The notes: generated by a model from the sequence alone, not told the origin. 64,000 nt of DNA from Rhodobiaceae bacterium (GCA_021404525.1 JAAWWE010000006.1:1-64000), one strand, 5' to 3'; positions 44,004 to 54,208 are shown, numbered from the stretch's first letter. Numbers and translations: made by a program.

Positions 44004-44368
44004 CAGCGCACCTCAGAACCAGATTGCGGCGCAGCTCCTGCATACCCGCCAAGCGCGCGACGACCATTGGGACCAAAGAGATCTTCCTCACGCGGTGGCA
44101 TCGGCAGATCTTCAAAGGTCGCGATTTGCGCCGCCGTGAGCGGTGCCAGGTCAAGATGACGCTCCGCCAACGACTGCAACCGCTCTGGCTGGGTCAGATA
44201 GCTCCATTCCGCGCGCAAGATACGCACAGCGTCCTGCTCATTCAGAATTTCCTGCGCAAGCGCTGCTTTGACACGCTCCTGCTCCTCGACTTTGTATTTG
44301 AGGTTGTAGAGTCCGATGGAGACAGCAACCACAAGCACGACGGACAGAACATTGAATAGACGGATCAT
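44003..44368 (-). CDS. ftsL: Cell division protein FtsL
   Basis: Small bitopic divisome protein (121 residues), recognised mainly by place and architecture: a hydrophobic helix at about 3-20 (FNVLSVVLVVAVSIGLYNL), then a periplasmic coiled coil KYKVEEQERVKAALAQEIL (about 23-41) and EWSYLTQPERLQSLAERHLDL, the usual FtsL end of the coil. The remaining ~40 residues are charged and probably disordered. It overlaps rsmH by ATGA and ftsI by one base. It should form the FtsQ-FtsB-FtsL complex, but no ftsB lies nearby, which is normal. Confidence 0.92.
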   Translation of the reverse strand: MIRLFNVLSVVLVVAVSIGLYNLKYKVEEQERVKAALAQEILNEQDAVRILRAEWSYLTQPERLQSLAERHLDLAPLTAAQIATFEDLPMPPREEDLFGPNGRRALGGYAGAAPQSGSEVR

Positions 44369-45396
44369 AGGAGATCTCCCTGCAAGGCAGCGAAACGCTT
44401 CATACCGAGCGCGTCTGGATCAAAAGGAAATGCAGGGGCCTCTGTCCGCTCAGCGCCGCGCAGCCGCGCAGACCGAGAACGAGGATTAATGTCAATTTCT
44501 GACTTGCTTGCCTTGAGCGCGCCCCGCGTGACTTGCTCAAATGACGGTGCCGGACCATCAAGTGCTTCGGGCAGATGACGCGACGGGCGCCCACTTTTGC
44601 CGGTGCGCTCCGTCAGGAACCGCTTAACCAATCTGTCTTCGAGCGAATGGAACGCAACAACTGCAAGCCGTCCTCCCGCACTCAGTAAGCCTTCAGCAGC
44701 AGCAAGACCCCGGGCGAGCTCACCCAGCTCATCATTGATAAAAATACGAAGCCCCTGGAAGGTTCGCGTCGCTGGGTGCACCTTTTCTGCCCTCGCGCGT
44801 GGCCCCATCACATCAGCGATCAACTCCGCAAGCTCTGCGGTGGTCTCGAACTTCTTTTCAAGCCGCCGCGCAACAATTGCCTTTGCTACCGCGCGCGACC
44901 GCTTCTCTTCACCATAGATCCAGATGATCGACGCGATATCTGCTTCGTCAAACTCATTGACAACATCGGCAGCCGACACCCCTTCCCGCGCCATGCGCAT
45001 ATCAAGGGGCCCCGAACTCTGAAATGAAAATCCACGCTCGGCCTGATCAAGCTGCATAGAGGACACACCAACATCCAGCGTCACACCGTCTACACCGCCA
45101 AGGGAGCGCTCATTCAGCACCGGGGTAACGAGCGTCGCCATATCGCCAAAGCAGCCATGCAGAAGTGTAAGGCGGCCATCAAACTCCCGCTCCATCTCAC
45201 GACCGCGATCAATCGCCGTTGGGTCGCGATCAACCGCAAGAACGGAACAGTCCGCCGCAGTTAATAGCGCGCGGGTATAACCGCCTGCGCCAAACGTTCC
45301 GTCGACATAAAGAGCACCATCTTTGGGCGCGAGCACATCCAGCACTTCAGCCAGCATCACCGGAAAATGGGGGGAGACTGCCGGTGCCTGTGTCAC
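44365..45396 (-). CDS. rsmH: 16S rRNA (C1402 N4) methyltransferase
   Basis: SAM-dependent enzyme (formerly MraW) that methylates the ribosomal P-site base C1402. The 343 residues begin HFPVMLAEVLDVLAPKDGALYVDGTFGAGGYTRALL (split signature, about 10-45), followed by GVTLDVGVSSMQLDQAERGFSF (about 109-130) and PLDMRMA. MGPRARAEKVHPATRTFQGLRIFIN (split, about 207-231) is the substrate-side motif. Length and motifs are standard. It overlaps mraZ and ftsL by 4 nt each. Confidence 0.97.
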   Translation of the reverse strand: MTQAPAVSPHFPVMLAEVLDVLAPKDGALYVDGTFGAGGYTRALLTAADCSVLAVDRDPTAIDRGREMEREFDGRLTLLHGCFGDMATLVTPVLNERSLGGVDGVTLDVGVSSMQLDQAERGFSFQSSGPLDMRMAREGVSAADVVNEFDEADIASIIWIYGEEKRSRAVAKAIVARRLEKKFETTAELAELIADVMGPRARAEKVHPATRTFQGLRIFINDELGELARGLAAAEGLLSAGGRLAVVAFHSLEDRLVKRFLTERTGKSGRPSRHLPEALDGPAPSFEQVTRGALKASKSEIDINPRSRSARLRGAERTEAPAFPFDPDALGMKRFAALQGDLL

Positions 45397-45881
45397 GAAC
45401 CGCCCCCTGTAGAAGAAGGAGGTCCAGGTGGTGCGTGAGGGCTTTTGAGCAACCCGCCATGGCCACTTGCTTCAGCCATAGCCTCCGCAAGATAGGCCTC
45501 ATAAGCCTTGGGCTCCCATAGCTGGAACTTGTTGCCAAGCCCAACAAAGGTCACGTGGTCCGTGATCCCAGCCTTCGATGTCAGCATCTCCGGCAGGCTC
45601 ACTCGGCCATCGGCATCAAACATGAGTTCAGCAGATTGTGCTTTGAGCATGTTCGCAAGCACATTGCGTTCGCGGGAGAAGGGATCGAGCCGGCTCAACA
45701 TGGTGTCGATCTCAGCTTCGAGATCCGGGCCGCCCCCTTCAATGCAGGGATCAATAAGGGAGGGAAAACAAATGATACCTGCGAATTCCTGGGCAGCCGT
45801 CACCGACCGGAACTTAGCCGGAACAGAGATGCGCCCTTTCGCATCGATCTTGTTTGTGAATGTTCCCCGGAACGACAACAT
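45393..45881 (-). CDS. mraZ: Transcriptional regulator MraZ
   Basis: AbrB-fold DNA-binding protein that represses its own dcw cluster in E. coli. ATG 45881 (162 residues) is preferred over GTG 45908 because the family begins at FRGTFTNKIDAKGRISVPAKF. Two copies of the MraZ half are seen: the first with DAKGRISVP (about 13-21), the second with DADGRVSLPEML (about 91-102). The C-terminal 30 residues are Gly/Pro/Ser-rich. It is the first gene of the dcw unit. Upstream lies a five-unit 10-bp repeat that fits the known type of MraZ target. Confidence 0.95.
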   Translation of the reverse strand: MLSFRGTFTNKIDAKGRISVPAKFRSVTAAQEFAGIICFPSLIDPCIEGGGPDLEAEIDTMLSRLDPFSRERNVLANMLKAQSAELMFDADGRVSLPEMLTSKAGITDHVTFVGLGNKFQLWEPKAYEAYLAEAMAEASGHGGLLKSPHAPPGPPSSTGGGS

Positions 45882-46000
45882 GTCCCGCAAGTCCCCCGTA
45901 CCCGACACAAATGAATGCGACCACCTGATCGAATTCAGTCCCGTGAAAGAGGTCCGACCCTCCCAATATGGGCCGCATCTGGGCCGGCCTGCCTCTATCC

Positions 46001-46050
46001 CGGGACATCATGGGATACCATGGGATACCATGGGGGTCAACGGGATAGAC
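46001..46050 (+). promoter_or_regulatory. MraZ-type operator: five GGG(A/G) units at 10-bp spacing
   Basis: Five decamers start exactly 10 bp apart: CGGGACATCA, TGGGATACCA, TGGGATACCA, TGGGGGTCAA and CGGGATAGAC. The GGG cores are at 46002, 46012, 46022, 46032 and 46042, one helical turn apart. Known E. coli MraZ targets are direct TGGGN repeats with a 10-bp period. The units read on the plus strand, opposite to mraZ. They overlap a possible minus-strand promoter (TTGACC 46040-46035, 17-nt spacer, TATCCC 46017-46012), which fits repression. The array lies 120-170 nt upstream of the mraZ ATG. Confidence 0.75.
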
Positions 46051-46213
46051 TAGTCAAACCTTGGGTTTGAGCGGGATTTTGACTGCTCGTCGCCGTGCTC
46101 TATTCACCTCTCTACTTAAGAACAAATAAGGAACATTTGACTAAACCAGCATCACCAACACGACATCTTGGGTCCTGGCTTTCACACCCACCACTGATAG
46201 TGCTGAGGAATAA

Positions 46214-46599
<386 letters not shown>

Positions 46600-46606
46600 A
46601 AGGGTA

Positions 46607-46635
46607 GAAATACGCCTGGAAACTGGATTTGTCGA
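46607..46635 (-). promoter_or_regulatory. Promoter of rnpB
   Basis: Minus strand: TCGACA (46635-46630, five of six to the -35 consensus), a 17-nt spacer, then TATTTC (46612-46607) as -10, followed after 7 nt by G46599, the first base of the P1 helix. The spacing places the start of transcription exactly at the predicted RNA end. The -10 matches the consensus only in its first three bases. Confidence 0.65.
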
Positions 46636-46646
46636 GCAGACTTAGC

Positions 46647-47381
46647 TCAGCGCGCATCTCGCAACAAACGCAGGGTGCCGACGGTTGAAAGATCTGCGGC
46701 ACCATCCACTTGAGCCGGACGAAAATGCCGCTGAAACGCCGTTACAACATTTGCGGTCACCTCGCCAAACCACCCATCAACCGCGATGCCATAGCCAAAA
46801 TCCGCCAGTTGAAACTGAAGCTCGGAAATCTGATCGCCTCTGTCTCCTAGTCCAAGCACCGGCCCCTCCATAGGCTCAATCGGCGGCACCCAATGACCAA
46901 CCCCGGCCTCCGCTAGGCGGCCCCAGGGAAATTTCTCGCCGGGATCTGCTTTGCGGTCCGGCGCCACATCTGAATGGGCTAGCACCCGCACTGCCGCGAT
47001 ATCACGTCGACTGACAATGTCGCCGGCAAGCGCCGTCACAGCCTCGATCTGCGCATCAGGGAAATCCGGATAGCCAAGTTCGTGACCAGGATTAACGATC
47101 TCGATCCCAATCGACCGGCTGTTAATGTCCGCCTCGCCCGCCCAGCTCGCCACACCCGCATGCCAAGCGCGTCGGCCTTCGTCGACCATGCAGACAATGC
47201 GACCATCCTCGAACACCAGGTAGTGCGCACTGACCTGCGCCGCCGGATCACACAGGCGCTCCAACGCACCCTCGCCGGTCTCCATGCCCGTATAATGCAG
47301 GAGCAGCATATCGGCGGCGCCACCAACCCGTTCATTATGGTTGGGCGATGGCACGGACTGGATCTTATCGAGGATCGACAT
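46647..47381 (-). CDS. N-acetylmuramoyl-L-alanine amidase with PG-binding domain
   Basis: Zinc amidase of the AmpD/Ami_2 type that cuts the MurNAc-L-Ala bond. ATG 47381 is used because the frame's first codon (47384) is TTG. The catalytic domain (about 10-165) shows LLLHYTG (first zinc His, about 29), AHYLVFEDGRIVCMVDEGRRAWHAG (split, about 53-77), IGIEIVNPG (catalytic Glu, about 93) and VLAHSDVAPDRKADPGEKFPW with the other zinc ligands (about 135-155). A C-terminal peptidoglycan-binding domain (about 180-244) has YGIAVDGWFGEVTANVVTAFQRHF. No signal peptide is visible, so it may act in cytosolic muropeptide recycling. It overlaps the EamA gene end by 17 nt. Confidence 0.92.
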   Translation of the reverse strand: MSILDKIQSVPSPNHNERVGGAADMLLLHYTGMETGEGALERLCDPAAQVSAHYLVFEDGRIVCMVDEGRRAWHAGVASWAGEADINSRSIGIEIVNPGHELGYPDFPDAQIEAVTALAGDIVSRRDIAAVRVLAHSDVAPDRKADPGEKFPWGRLAEAGVGHWVPPIEPMEGPVLGLGDRGDQISELQFQLADFGYGIAVDGWFGEVTANVVTAFQRHFRPAQVDGAADLSTVGTLRLLRDAR

Positions 47382-48246
47382 CAACGAAGGGTTCTTCTTT
47401 TCGGGCCTGACGAATATTCACGATCAAGACGCCCACCAGGGACACCAGACCGCCAAGGGCCATTCTGAGGGTCAACTCGTCTCCAAGCAATGTCACACCG
47501 AATAGGACGGTGAAAATCGGCGCAAGCAGCGTCAGAGGAGCGGTTTGGGAAACCTCATAGCGCTGAAGCAGGTAATAAATGCCAGCGTGTCCCACCAGGC
47601 TAGAGGCAAAGGCCACATAGAAGATACCTGACCAGGCCAGCAGACTGGCGCTTTCAATGATCTCAAGATGATTGCTCTCAAAAGCGAAGGACGCCCCCAG
47701 CAGGAACGGCGCGGCAATCAACGCCACCCATGCCTGCAGTTCGAACACACCCACATCTTTGATCTGTCGCTGGAAGATCGTCCCGATCGACCCCACAAAG
47801 GCAGACGCCGCAACCAAAAGAATTCCTGTTAAGAAACTGAACACAGCGGGGTCAAAACTCATGATCATTACACCAGCAAAGGCAAGCGAAATGCCGAGCC
47901 AGCGCCGCCAATAGATCTGTTCTTTAAGAAACAGGACCGACATGACTGCAGAAATGGGCACAGCCAATTGGGTCACAATGGCAACCACGGAAGCATCCGC
48001 CGCCGCAAGCCCCAGAAAGAAAAAACCAAACCCGAGCGGTCCCGCGCAGAGCGAAATAATGATGACGTCCCGCATCCGTCCTTTAAGAATCCGCAGGAAC
48101 GGAAACAGCACCAGCACGATCAAGGCAAATCGAATGCCGGCAAACAGGAAGGGCGGGAAATGTTCAAGACTGACCTTGCCGGCGACCAGCGCAAAGCCCC
48201 AGATGAGGTTGATCAGGACCATAAAAGCGGTGTGTTCACGGGTCAT
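47365..48246 (-). CDS. EamA/DMT-superfamily transporter
   Basis: An inner-membrane protein of 293 residues with about ten hydrophobic helices in two EamA repeats (about 10-135 and 150-280). Family patterns are the early NLIWGFALVAGKVSLEHFPPFLFAGIRF and, in the second half, GHAGIYYLLQRYEVSQTAPLTLLAPIFTVLFG (both split from longer runs). Substrates of the superfamily include amino acids, nucleosides and other metabolites; nothing here picks one. Its 3' end overlaps the start of the amidase gene by 17 nt, so the two are cotranscribed. A role with peptidoglycan fragments is only a guess. Confidence 0.9.
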   Translation of the reverse strand: MTREHTAFMVLINLIWGFALVAGKVSLEHFPPFLFAGIRFALIVLVLFPFLRILKGRMRDVIIISLCAGPLGFGFFFLGLAAADASVVAIVTQLAVPISAVMSVLFLKEQIYWRRWLGISLAFAGVMIMSFDPAVFSFLTGILLVAASAFVGSIGTIFQRQIKDVGVFELQAWVALIAAPFLLGASFAFESNHLEIIESASLLAWSGIFYVAFASSLVGHAGIYYLLQRYEVSQTAPLTLLAPIFTVLFGVTLLGDELTLRMALGGLVSLVGVLIVNIRQARKEEPFVDVDPR

Positions 48247-48371
48247 GTCGGCATCACCCGTATCAATCTTGTCCAGAGACTTTTCGACCGCTCTTGTGCT
48301 ATTTTGAGGGAAGATCGGTTGGCTTTGCTGTTTTTCATTTTCTTGTCCACCCGATTGTCCAGTCTTTGTCG

Positions 48372-49076
48372 CTACAGGTTTCGGTCTTTGGCGATCCGCT
48401 CATAAGCGGTGTTGATCGATTTGATTTTTTCTTCCGCAAGGTGGTGAAACTCTTCCGGCACACCACGCGCGATCATCATGTCCGGATGGTTTTCTCGGAC
48501 CAGTCGCTTATAGGCTGATTTGAGCTCCTCGTCGGAAACATCTGCCGAGATCCCCAGGATCAGGAAAGGATCTTCTCCGTCCGGTCCCAGGTGGCTGGCC
48601 TTGATGCGCGCATATTCCAGCTCCGAAAAACCGAAAATGTCAGCAACCTGTTGAAGAAAAGCGAGCTCACCGTCGTGAATGACATTATCGGCTTTGGCTA
48701 TATGGAAGAGGCCGTCCAGCACATCTTCCAAAACCCCAGGCTTGTCTTTGTAGATACCAGCAACCTGCGTGGCGTAAGCCTCAAACCCGGCCACATCCTG
48801 CTGCGCGATAGAATAAATGCGCGACACATTCTTCTTTTCGGCGTCAGGCACTTGAAGGATCTCTTCGAATGCCCTCACCTCAGCCGGATCGACCACACCG
48901 TCCGCTTTGGCCATTTTGGCTGACAGTCCAATAAGCGCGACTGTGAAAACAACCTCATCGTCTCGCAAGTTGCGATCGACAGCAAAGTGTCCCGCAACAG
49001 CCCCCGCAAGTGCGCCGATCGGCCCGCCTACGGCGAGCCCGGCAGCAGCCCCGGCTAATTTTCCCCAAATCGACAT
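48372..49076 (-). CDS. DjlA-like TerB plus J-domain co-chaperone
   Basis: A 234-residue protein combining a glycine-rich hydrophobic N-terminus (LAGAAAGLAVGGPIGALAGAVAG, split; likely membrane-associated), a TerB-like helical domain (about 45-150; AKADGVVDPAEVRAFEEIL) and a C-terminal J domain (about 168-234). The J domain has the HPD triad in RENHPDMM that stimulates DnaK ATPase. This is the DjlA layout. ATG 49076 is chosen over GTG 49103 because AAGGTG precedes it and GKLAGA starts the family-like part. A 125-nt gap separates it from the EamA gene, where I see nothing notable. Confidence 0.9.
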   Translation of the reverse strand: MSIWGKLAGAAAGLAVGGPIGALAGAVAGHFAVDRNLRDDEVVFTVALIGLSAKMAKADGVVDPAEVRAFEEILQVPDAEKKNVSRIYSIAQQDVAGFEAYATQVAGIYKDKPGVLEDVLDGLFHIAKADNVIHDGELAFLQQVADIFGFSELEYARIKASHLGPDGEDPFLILGISADVSDEELKSAYKRLVRENHPDMMIARGVPEEFHHLAEEKIKSINTAYERIAKDRNL

Positions 49077-49174
49077 GGCGCGCACCTTAATGGGAAATCC
49101 CACAGGATGCGAATACCTTTTCTTTCAGCTGCGACATGTTTTCTCAAGCGCCAACATATGGCAGGGTCCGCGCC

Positions 49175-52100
49175 ATGAACGAGCGTAGACATTGGGATTT
49201 CTGGATCGACCGGGGCGGAACCTTCACGGATATCGTAGCGCGAACGCCATCAGGGGAATTGGTCGCGCACAAGCTCCTATCTGAAAACCCAGAACAATAT
49301 CAAGATGCCGCAATTCAAGGCATAAGAGATCTTCTGAAAGTAGCCCCAGCCACACCGCTCCCTTCTGACCTGGTTGGCACAGTGAAGATGGGCACCACCG
49401 TCGCCACGAATGCGCTGTTAGAGCGCAAAGGTGATCGCGTCCTGTTTCTGACAACCAAAGGCTTCGCTGACGCGCTGAAGATTGGCTACCAGAACCGCCC
49501 TCAGCTCTTCAAACTGAAAATCGACAAGCCCTCAATGCTGTTTGAAGCAGTCGAGGAAGTAAACGAGCGCGTTTCGGCTGAGGGAGCCGTCTGGCAACCG
49601 CTCAACGCCCACGAGACTCGTGAAGCACTTCAGCGCGCCTATGATGCAGGCATTCGTTCCGTCGCTATCTGCTTCATGCATGGCTACCGCTTTCATGATC
49701 ATGAACAACAGGCCGCAAAAATTGCCAAAGAGATCGGGTTCACGCAGGTCTCCGTCAGTCATGAGGTAAGCCCCCTCATGAAATTTGTCGGGCGTGGTGA
49801 CACCACCGTTGTGGATGCCTATCTCTCCCCCATTCTCCGACGTTATGTGAACCAGGTTGCTGGCGAACTAAATGCCCAAAGTGACAGCTCAAAAACAAAA
49901 CTTCTATTCATGCAAAGCTCCGGCGGATTGACAGACGCCTCTCTCTTTCAGGGGAAAGACGCCATCCTCTCCGGCCCCGCTGGTGGCGTGATCGGCGCCG
50001 TTGAAACAGCTGCGCTGGCAGGTTTCGACAAGATCATCAGCTTTGACATGGGCGGCACATCAACAGACGTCTGCCACTATGACGGCACGTTGGAGCGCAC
50101 CTTTGAAACAGAGGTGGCCGGTGTCCGCCTCCGCGCACCGATGATGCAAATCCATACAGTCGCTGCAGGTGGAGGCTCCATCCTTACTTTTGACGGCGCG
50201 CGGTTCAGAGCCGGCCCCCATAGTGCTGGTGCAGATCCCGGACCCGCAAGCTATCGCCGTGGCGGGCCGCTGACGGTAACCGACGCCAATGTTGCTCTCG
50301 GAAAGCTTATCCCTGAACATTTCCCAAAAGTCTTTGGTCCTCATGCAGACATGCCCCTCGATAGAGAGGCCGCCCTCCAGGGGTTCGCAGATCAGGCAAC
50401 CGCCATTGCCGGGCAGTCAGCAGAAGAGATGGCCGACGGTTATCTCGCCATCGCTGTTGAAAACATGGCCCAGGCGATCAAAAAAATCTCCGTTCAGCGC
50501 GGTTATGATGTGACCACTTATGCCCTGGCCTGTTTCGGTGGTGCTGGTGGCCAGCATGCCTGTCTCGTCGCAGATGCCTTAGGCATGAAGAGCATCCATT
50601 TTCATCCCTTCTCCGGCATTCTCTCTGCCTATGGAATGGGTTTGGCAAGCATTCGTGCAACCCGCGAAGAAGCCATCGAAAAGCACCTCGACAGGGCTTT
50701 CTGGGCAAACTTTGAGACCATGGAAGACCGCCTTGCAACAGCAAGCCGTGAGGAACTTCAAGAACAAGGGCTAGTCACTGACCAGATTGAGACAGTGACA
50801 CGCCTACACCTACGCTATGAGGGCACAGACACTGCCCTCATCCTTGACCATGACGCAACCGACATGCGCAAGGCATTCGAGAACGCACATCAACTTCAGT
50901 TTGGCTTTTTTGATACTGGTCGCAACATCATTGTCGAAGCCATCTCGGTTGAGGCCATCGGCAAAGAGACAGGTGTTGACGAGCACCCACCGCAATTTGC
51001 CGCAAGAGAGGGAACCGCAACCCCGGATCAAACAACGCGCTTCTTTTCACAAGGCGAATGGCATGAAGCACCGGTCTATCTCCGCGATACCTTGCGACCC
51101 GCCGACAAGCTAAGCGGTCCCTGCCTCATCATCGAGCCGACAGCCACCATCGTTGTCGAAGATGGATGGCGCGCGGAGATTACCAACTTGAACCATATGG
51201 TTCTCACACGCACAGCAGCCCGCGCCACCCGACACGCCATCGGCACGCAGGCCGACCCTGTAATGCTGGAAATCTTCAACAATCTGTTCATGTCCATCGC
51301 AGAACAGATGGGGTTCACGCTGCAAAAAACCGCCCATTCCGTGAACATCAAGGAACGCCTGGACTTCTCCTGTGCTGTGTTTGACCGGACAGGCGGGCTG
51401 GTGTCGAACGCCCCCCATATGCCGGTGCATCTCGGGTCCATGGGTGCCAGCGTCAAAACTGTCATTGAGCAAAACCCGGACATGAAGCCCGGCGACGTTT
51501 TTGTTCTAAACGCTCCTTACAATGGGGGCACGCACCTGCCTGACATTACTGTAGTCGCCCCTGTCTTTGATGAGAGTAAAACCACCCGCCTCTTCTATGT
51601 CGCAGCCCGTGGACATCATGCAGACATTGGCGGCATTGCCCCTGGATCCATGCCAGCATCCTCAACCAGTGTGGAAGAAGAAGGTGTCCTGATAGACAAT
51701 TTCAAACTGATGGACCAGGGCACGTTCCGCGAAGATGACCTGCGCCATCTGCTGACTGCCGCCCCCTATCCCGCACGCAATCCGGATCAGAATATTGCTG
51801 ACCTCCGCGCCAAGGCAGCAGCCTGTGAAAAAGGTGCGCAAGAACTGCGAAAGATGGTTGAGCAGTACGGGCTCGATGTTGTGAACGCCTATATGGGCCA
51901 TGTTCAGGACAATGCGGAGGAAAGCGTCCGACGCATCATCGACACTCTTTCCGACAGTAGTTTTGAACAAAGGATGGACGACGGGTCTGTCATCAAAGTC
52001 ACCATCTCGGTCGACAAGAAAACGCGGTCCGCCACTGTCGACTTTTCAGGTACAAGCGCTGTCCGGCCAAACAATCTGAATGCCCCCGCCTCGGTTTGCC

Positions 52101-52777
52101 GTGCCGCCGTCCTCTATGTATTCCGCTGCATGGTCGATGATGACATCCCCCTAAACGATGGCTGTCTCAAACCGCTCACCCTCATCATTCCTGAAGGGTC
52201 CATGTTGAACCCGACCTATCCGGCAGCGGTGGTCGGCGGCAATGTGGAAACCAGCCAGGCCGTGACCGACGCTCTGTTTGGAGCCCTTGGCGCCATGGCC
52301 GCCGCCCAGGGCACCATGAACAACCTCACCTTCGGAAACGGTTCCTATCAATATTACGAAACCATCTGCGGCGGAGCTGGAGCGGGCCCCACCTTTGACG
52401 GTGCAGACGCGGTGCACACCCATATGACGAACTCACGGCTCACCGATCCGGAAATTCTGGAATGGCGCTTTCCTGTGGTGCTGGATGATTTTTCTATCCG
52501 TTCGGGCACCGGCGGCGCCGGAAAACACAAAGGTGGCGACGGCGTACATCGCGCCATCCGGTTCCGCGAACCTATGCATGTCTCTATTCTCTCTACCCAT
52601 CGGCAGATTGCGCCTACGGGTCTAGATGATGGCCACAACGCAGCGCTTGGGCACAACATCCTATTGCGAAAAGATGGCAGCCTTGAGGAATTGGACAGCC
52701 TCGCAGAAAGTGACGTGCAAACAGACGACACCATCATCATCGAGACACCGGGTGGCGGAGGGTACGGCAAGCCCTAG
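49175..52777 (+). CDS. 5-oxoprolinase/hydantoinase (HyuA-HyuB fusion)
   Basis: A 1200-residue fused enzyme for ATP-dependent opening of 5-oxo-L-proline or a related lactam/hydantoin. ATG 49175 is preferred over ATG 49136 because the family starts at [16 protein letters not shown], the phosphate-binding motif of HyuA. The N-terminal half (about 1-690) includes [41 protein letters not shown] (second phosphate motif) and [10 protein letters not shown]. The HyuB half (about 705-1195) has [31 protein letters not shown] and the C-terminal [10 protein letters not shown]. Length matches eukaryotic-type OPLAH. It stands alone between divergent djlA-like and convergent alkD genes. Confidence 0.93.
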   Translation: MNERRHWDFWIDRGGTFTDIVARTPSGELVAHKLLSENPEQYQDAAIQGIRDLLKVAPATPLPSDLVGTVKMGTTVATNALLERKGDRVLFLTTKGFADALKIGYQNRPQLFKLKIDKPSMLFEAVEEVNERVSAEGAVWQPLNAHETREALQRAYDAGIRSVAICFMHGYRFHDHEQQAAKIAKEIGFTQVSVSHEVSPLMKFVGRGDTTVVDAYLSPILRRYVNQVAGELNAQSDSSKTKLLFMQSSGGLTDASLFQGKDAILSGPAGGVIGAVETAALAGFDKIISFDMGGTSTDVCHYDGTLERTFETEVAGVRLRAPMMQIHTVAAGGGSILTFDGARFRAGPHSAGADPGPASYRRGGPLTVTDANVALGKLIPEHFPKVFGPHADMPLDREAALQGFADQATAIAGQSAEEMADGYLAIAVENMAQAIKKISVQRGYDVTTYALACFGGAGGQHACLVADALGMKSIHFHPFSGILSAYGMGLASIRATREEAIEKHLDRAFWANFETMEDRLATASREELQEQGLVTDQIETVTRLHLRYEGTDTALILDHDATDMRKAFENAHQLQFGFFDTGRNIIVEAISVEAIGKETGVDEHPPQFAAREGTATPDQTTRFFSQGEWHEAPVYLRDTLRPADKLSGPCLIIEPTATIVVEDGWRAEITNLNHMVLTRTAARATRHAIGTQADPVMLEIFNNLFMSIAEQMGFTLQKTAHSVNIKERLDFSCAVFDRTGGLVSNAPHMPVHLGSMGASVKTVIEQNPDMKPGDVFVLNAPYNGGTHLPDITVVAPVFDESKTTRLFYVAARGHHADIGGIAPGSMPASSTSVEEEGVLIDNFKLMDQGTFREDDLRHLLTAAPYPARNPDQNIADLRAKAAACEKGAQELRKMVEQYGLDVVNAYMGHVQDNAEESVRRIIDTLSDSSFEQRMDDGSVIKVTISVDKKTRSATVDFSGTSAVRPNNLNAPASVCRAAVLYVFRCMVDDDIPLNDGCLKPLTLIIPEGSMLNPTYPAAVVGGNVETSQAVTDALFGALGAMAAAQGTMNNLTFGNGSYQYYETICGGAGAGPTFDGADAVHTHMTNSRLTDPEILEWRFPVVLDDFSIRSGTGGAGKHKGGDGVHRAIRFREPMHVSILSTHRQIAPTGLDDGHNAALGHNILLRKDGSLEELDSLAESDVQTDDTIIIETPGGGGYGKP

Positions 52778-52789
52778 CCTCGCGCCCCA

Positions 52790-53551
52790 CTAACGCCCCC
52801 GAACAGATTTGCGGATTTTTTTGATCTCAGCTTTCTCTTCGACAGACATTTTCTCCATTGCTGCCGAGAACGCATCCGGATGGATCGCGCCTGCATGCTT
52901 CTTCAAATAGCGAAATGTCTGCTCGGGATAGGCATTGTAGGCTTCGCGCAATGCCCAGCCGACCCCCTTCTGAACATAATAGTCTTTGTCGCCGAGCAAC
53001 GCGGTAATCAATTTGAGCGACCGTGCGACGGGCGGACACTTCACCCGGAAGCGGGTGTAAAAGAAAAGCCCCACAACCGACTGGCGCCGCTTCCAGGAAT
53101 CAGCATCATTGTTCCAAGCCTGCATGACAGGCCAGACCATTTTGGGCTTTTCTTCAAGCGCACGCGCCACATGAGCTGATAACGTGTCGGATTGGTCCCA
53201 GCAGTTAAGCGTCGAACACCAGTCTTGGACTAGCGCCCACCTGGCGTCAAATTCAAGCGCGGGCGCAAACTGTTCCAGCGCTAGCCCCGCTTGCATTTTG
53301 CCTTCATGGGTCTCCGCACTATGCCAGATTTCCGTCCAAACCTCCGCCAGCTCTAGAACTGGAGCGTCCGAGAAAGAATATCCCCGCTTCGCGAGCTTCC
53401 GCTGCTGCGGTACGGTCAGTCCAAGCAATGGCATCTGCACCTTCATGAAGAAAGCCCGCTCTTTTGCCTTCGCTTTGGGAATTCCCGTCGCGGCACGTTT
53501 CAGAACACGCTCAACTTCTGCAACTGGCGACACAATGAATCCCTTTCCCAT
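52790..53551 (-). CDS. DNA alkylation repair protein, AlkD-like
   Basis: A HEAT-repeat DNA glycosylase-like protein (253 residues) of the AlkD family, which removes N3- and N7-alkylated purines. Helical repeats run through the protein, with the family block GIPKAKAKERAFFMKVQMPLLGL near the N-terminus (split; about 23-45), DNA-facing patterns such as VQDWCSTLNCWDQSDTLS (about 128-145) and DSWKRRQSVVGLFFYTR, and a later KGVGWALREAYNAYPEQTF. The Trp/Asp/Arg active-site pattern looks intact. Start ATG 53551 lacks a close ribosome-binding site; a GGAGG about 20 nt upstream fits an out-of-frame ATG better, so the true start may differ. It is convergent with the oxoprolinase gene. Confidence 0.87.
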   Translation of the reverse strand: MGKGFIVSPVAEVERVLKRAATGIPKAKAKERAFFMKVQMPLLGLTVPQQRKLAKRGYSFSDAPVLELAEVWTEIWHSAETHEGKMQAGLALEQFAPALEFDARWALVQDWCSTLNCWDQSDTLSAHVARALEEKPKMVWPVMQAWNNDADSWKRRQSVVGLFFYTRFRVKCPPVARSLKLITALLGDKDYYVQKGVGWALREAYNAYPEQTFRYLKKHAGAIHPDAFSAAMEKMSVEEKAEIKKIRKSVRGR

Positions 53552-53588
53552 CTGGAAAGCTCATCTTGTCGCCTCCTTTTTGGAAAAT

Positions 53589-54143
53589 CTAGACTCGCGG
53601 AAGCGGTGCACCATAAGGTTCCAGCGGCAGGTCGAGCCCGTTACAGAGATAGGCCACCGTGTGATAGAAGCCTGCCAGCATAATGAGCTCGAGCAGTTGC
53701 ATCTCTTTAAATTCTGACCGGAGCGCAGCCCAGAGTTCGTCGTCTATTCGGGCAGTTTGATGCAGCGCGTCCATCAGCTTCAGGATCAGCGCCTCTCGGG
53801 GGCTCCAGCCACCCTCCTCCGGCGCCTTGGTCGCCAGCGCATCGATCTCTTCGTCGGTGAGCGAAACCTGCTCTTTGAAAAACGTGATGTGCACACCCCA
53901 CTCATAGGCACAGCCTGTTTGAGCACAGGTGCGATCAATGGCGAGTTCTCTTTCCCTGAGGGACAAATGCCCCTTGTCCAACAGCCCCGCCCCCATAAAG
54001 CGCGAGAACAGGCGCGTGTCGTTGGCGAGTGTGCGAAACAAAACCAAAGGATCAACACCTGGTGGCATCAAACGATCAAACTGCGTTTGCACAGCGTCAT
54101 CATAAGGCGCTTCAGCTGGCGCAATACGGGGGGATAGGGACAT
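53589..54143 (-). CDS. Carboxymuconolactone-decarboxylase-family protein
   Basis: A 184-residue AhpD-like helical protein. The core is LSLRERELAIDRTCAQTGCAYEWGVHITFF, running from about 60 to 89 (split here); it has a pair of cysteines four residues apart (CAQTGC) and a conserved His, whereas AhpD peroxidases use CxxC. ILKLMDALHQTARI and ELIMLAGFYHTVAYLCN complete the fold. It could be a thiol peroxidase-like or a decarboxylase-like enzyme; the reaction is not known. ATG 54143 has GGAG 7-8 nt upstream. It is divergent from an HxlR regulator gene over an 87-nt region with two matching palindromes, so it is probably that regulator's target. Confidence 0.88.
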   Translation of the reverse strand: MSLSPRIAPAEAPYDDAVQTQFDRLMPPGVDPLVLFRTLANDTRLFSRFMGAGLLDKGHLSLRERELAIDRTCAQTGCAYEWGVHITFFKEQVSLTDEEIDALATKAPEEGGWSPREALILKLMDALHQTARIDDELWAALRSEFKEMQLLELIMLAGFYHTVAYLCNGLDLPLEPYGAPLPRV

Positions 54144-54163
54144 TGGGTTTCTCCAGAATGTGT

Positions 54164-54208
54164 GCTACTAATTTAATAGCAAAAACATAATGCTACTTTT
54201 TTAGTAGC
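54164..54208. promoter_or_regulatory. Paired palindromic operators between CMD gene and hxlR-type gene
   Basis: Two 17-bp inverted repeats with the same arms: GCTACT-AATTT-AATAGC at 54164-54180 (one mismatch) and GCTACT-TTTTT-AGTAGC at 54192-54208 (perfect arms). They start 28 bp apart inside an 87-bp divergent intergenic region. Sharing of arms and spacing suggests one dimeric regulator, most simply the adjacent HxlR protein. Confidence 0.72.
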
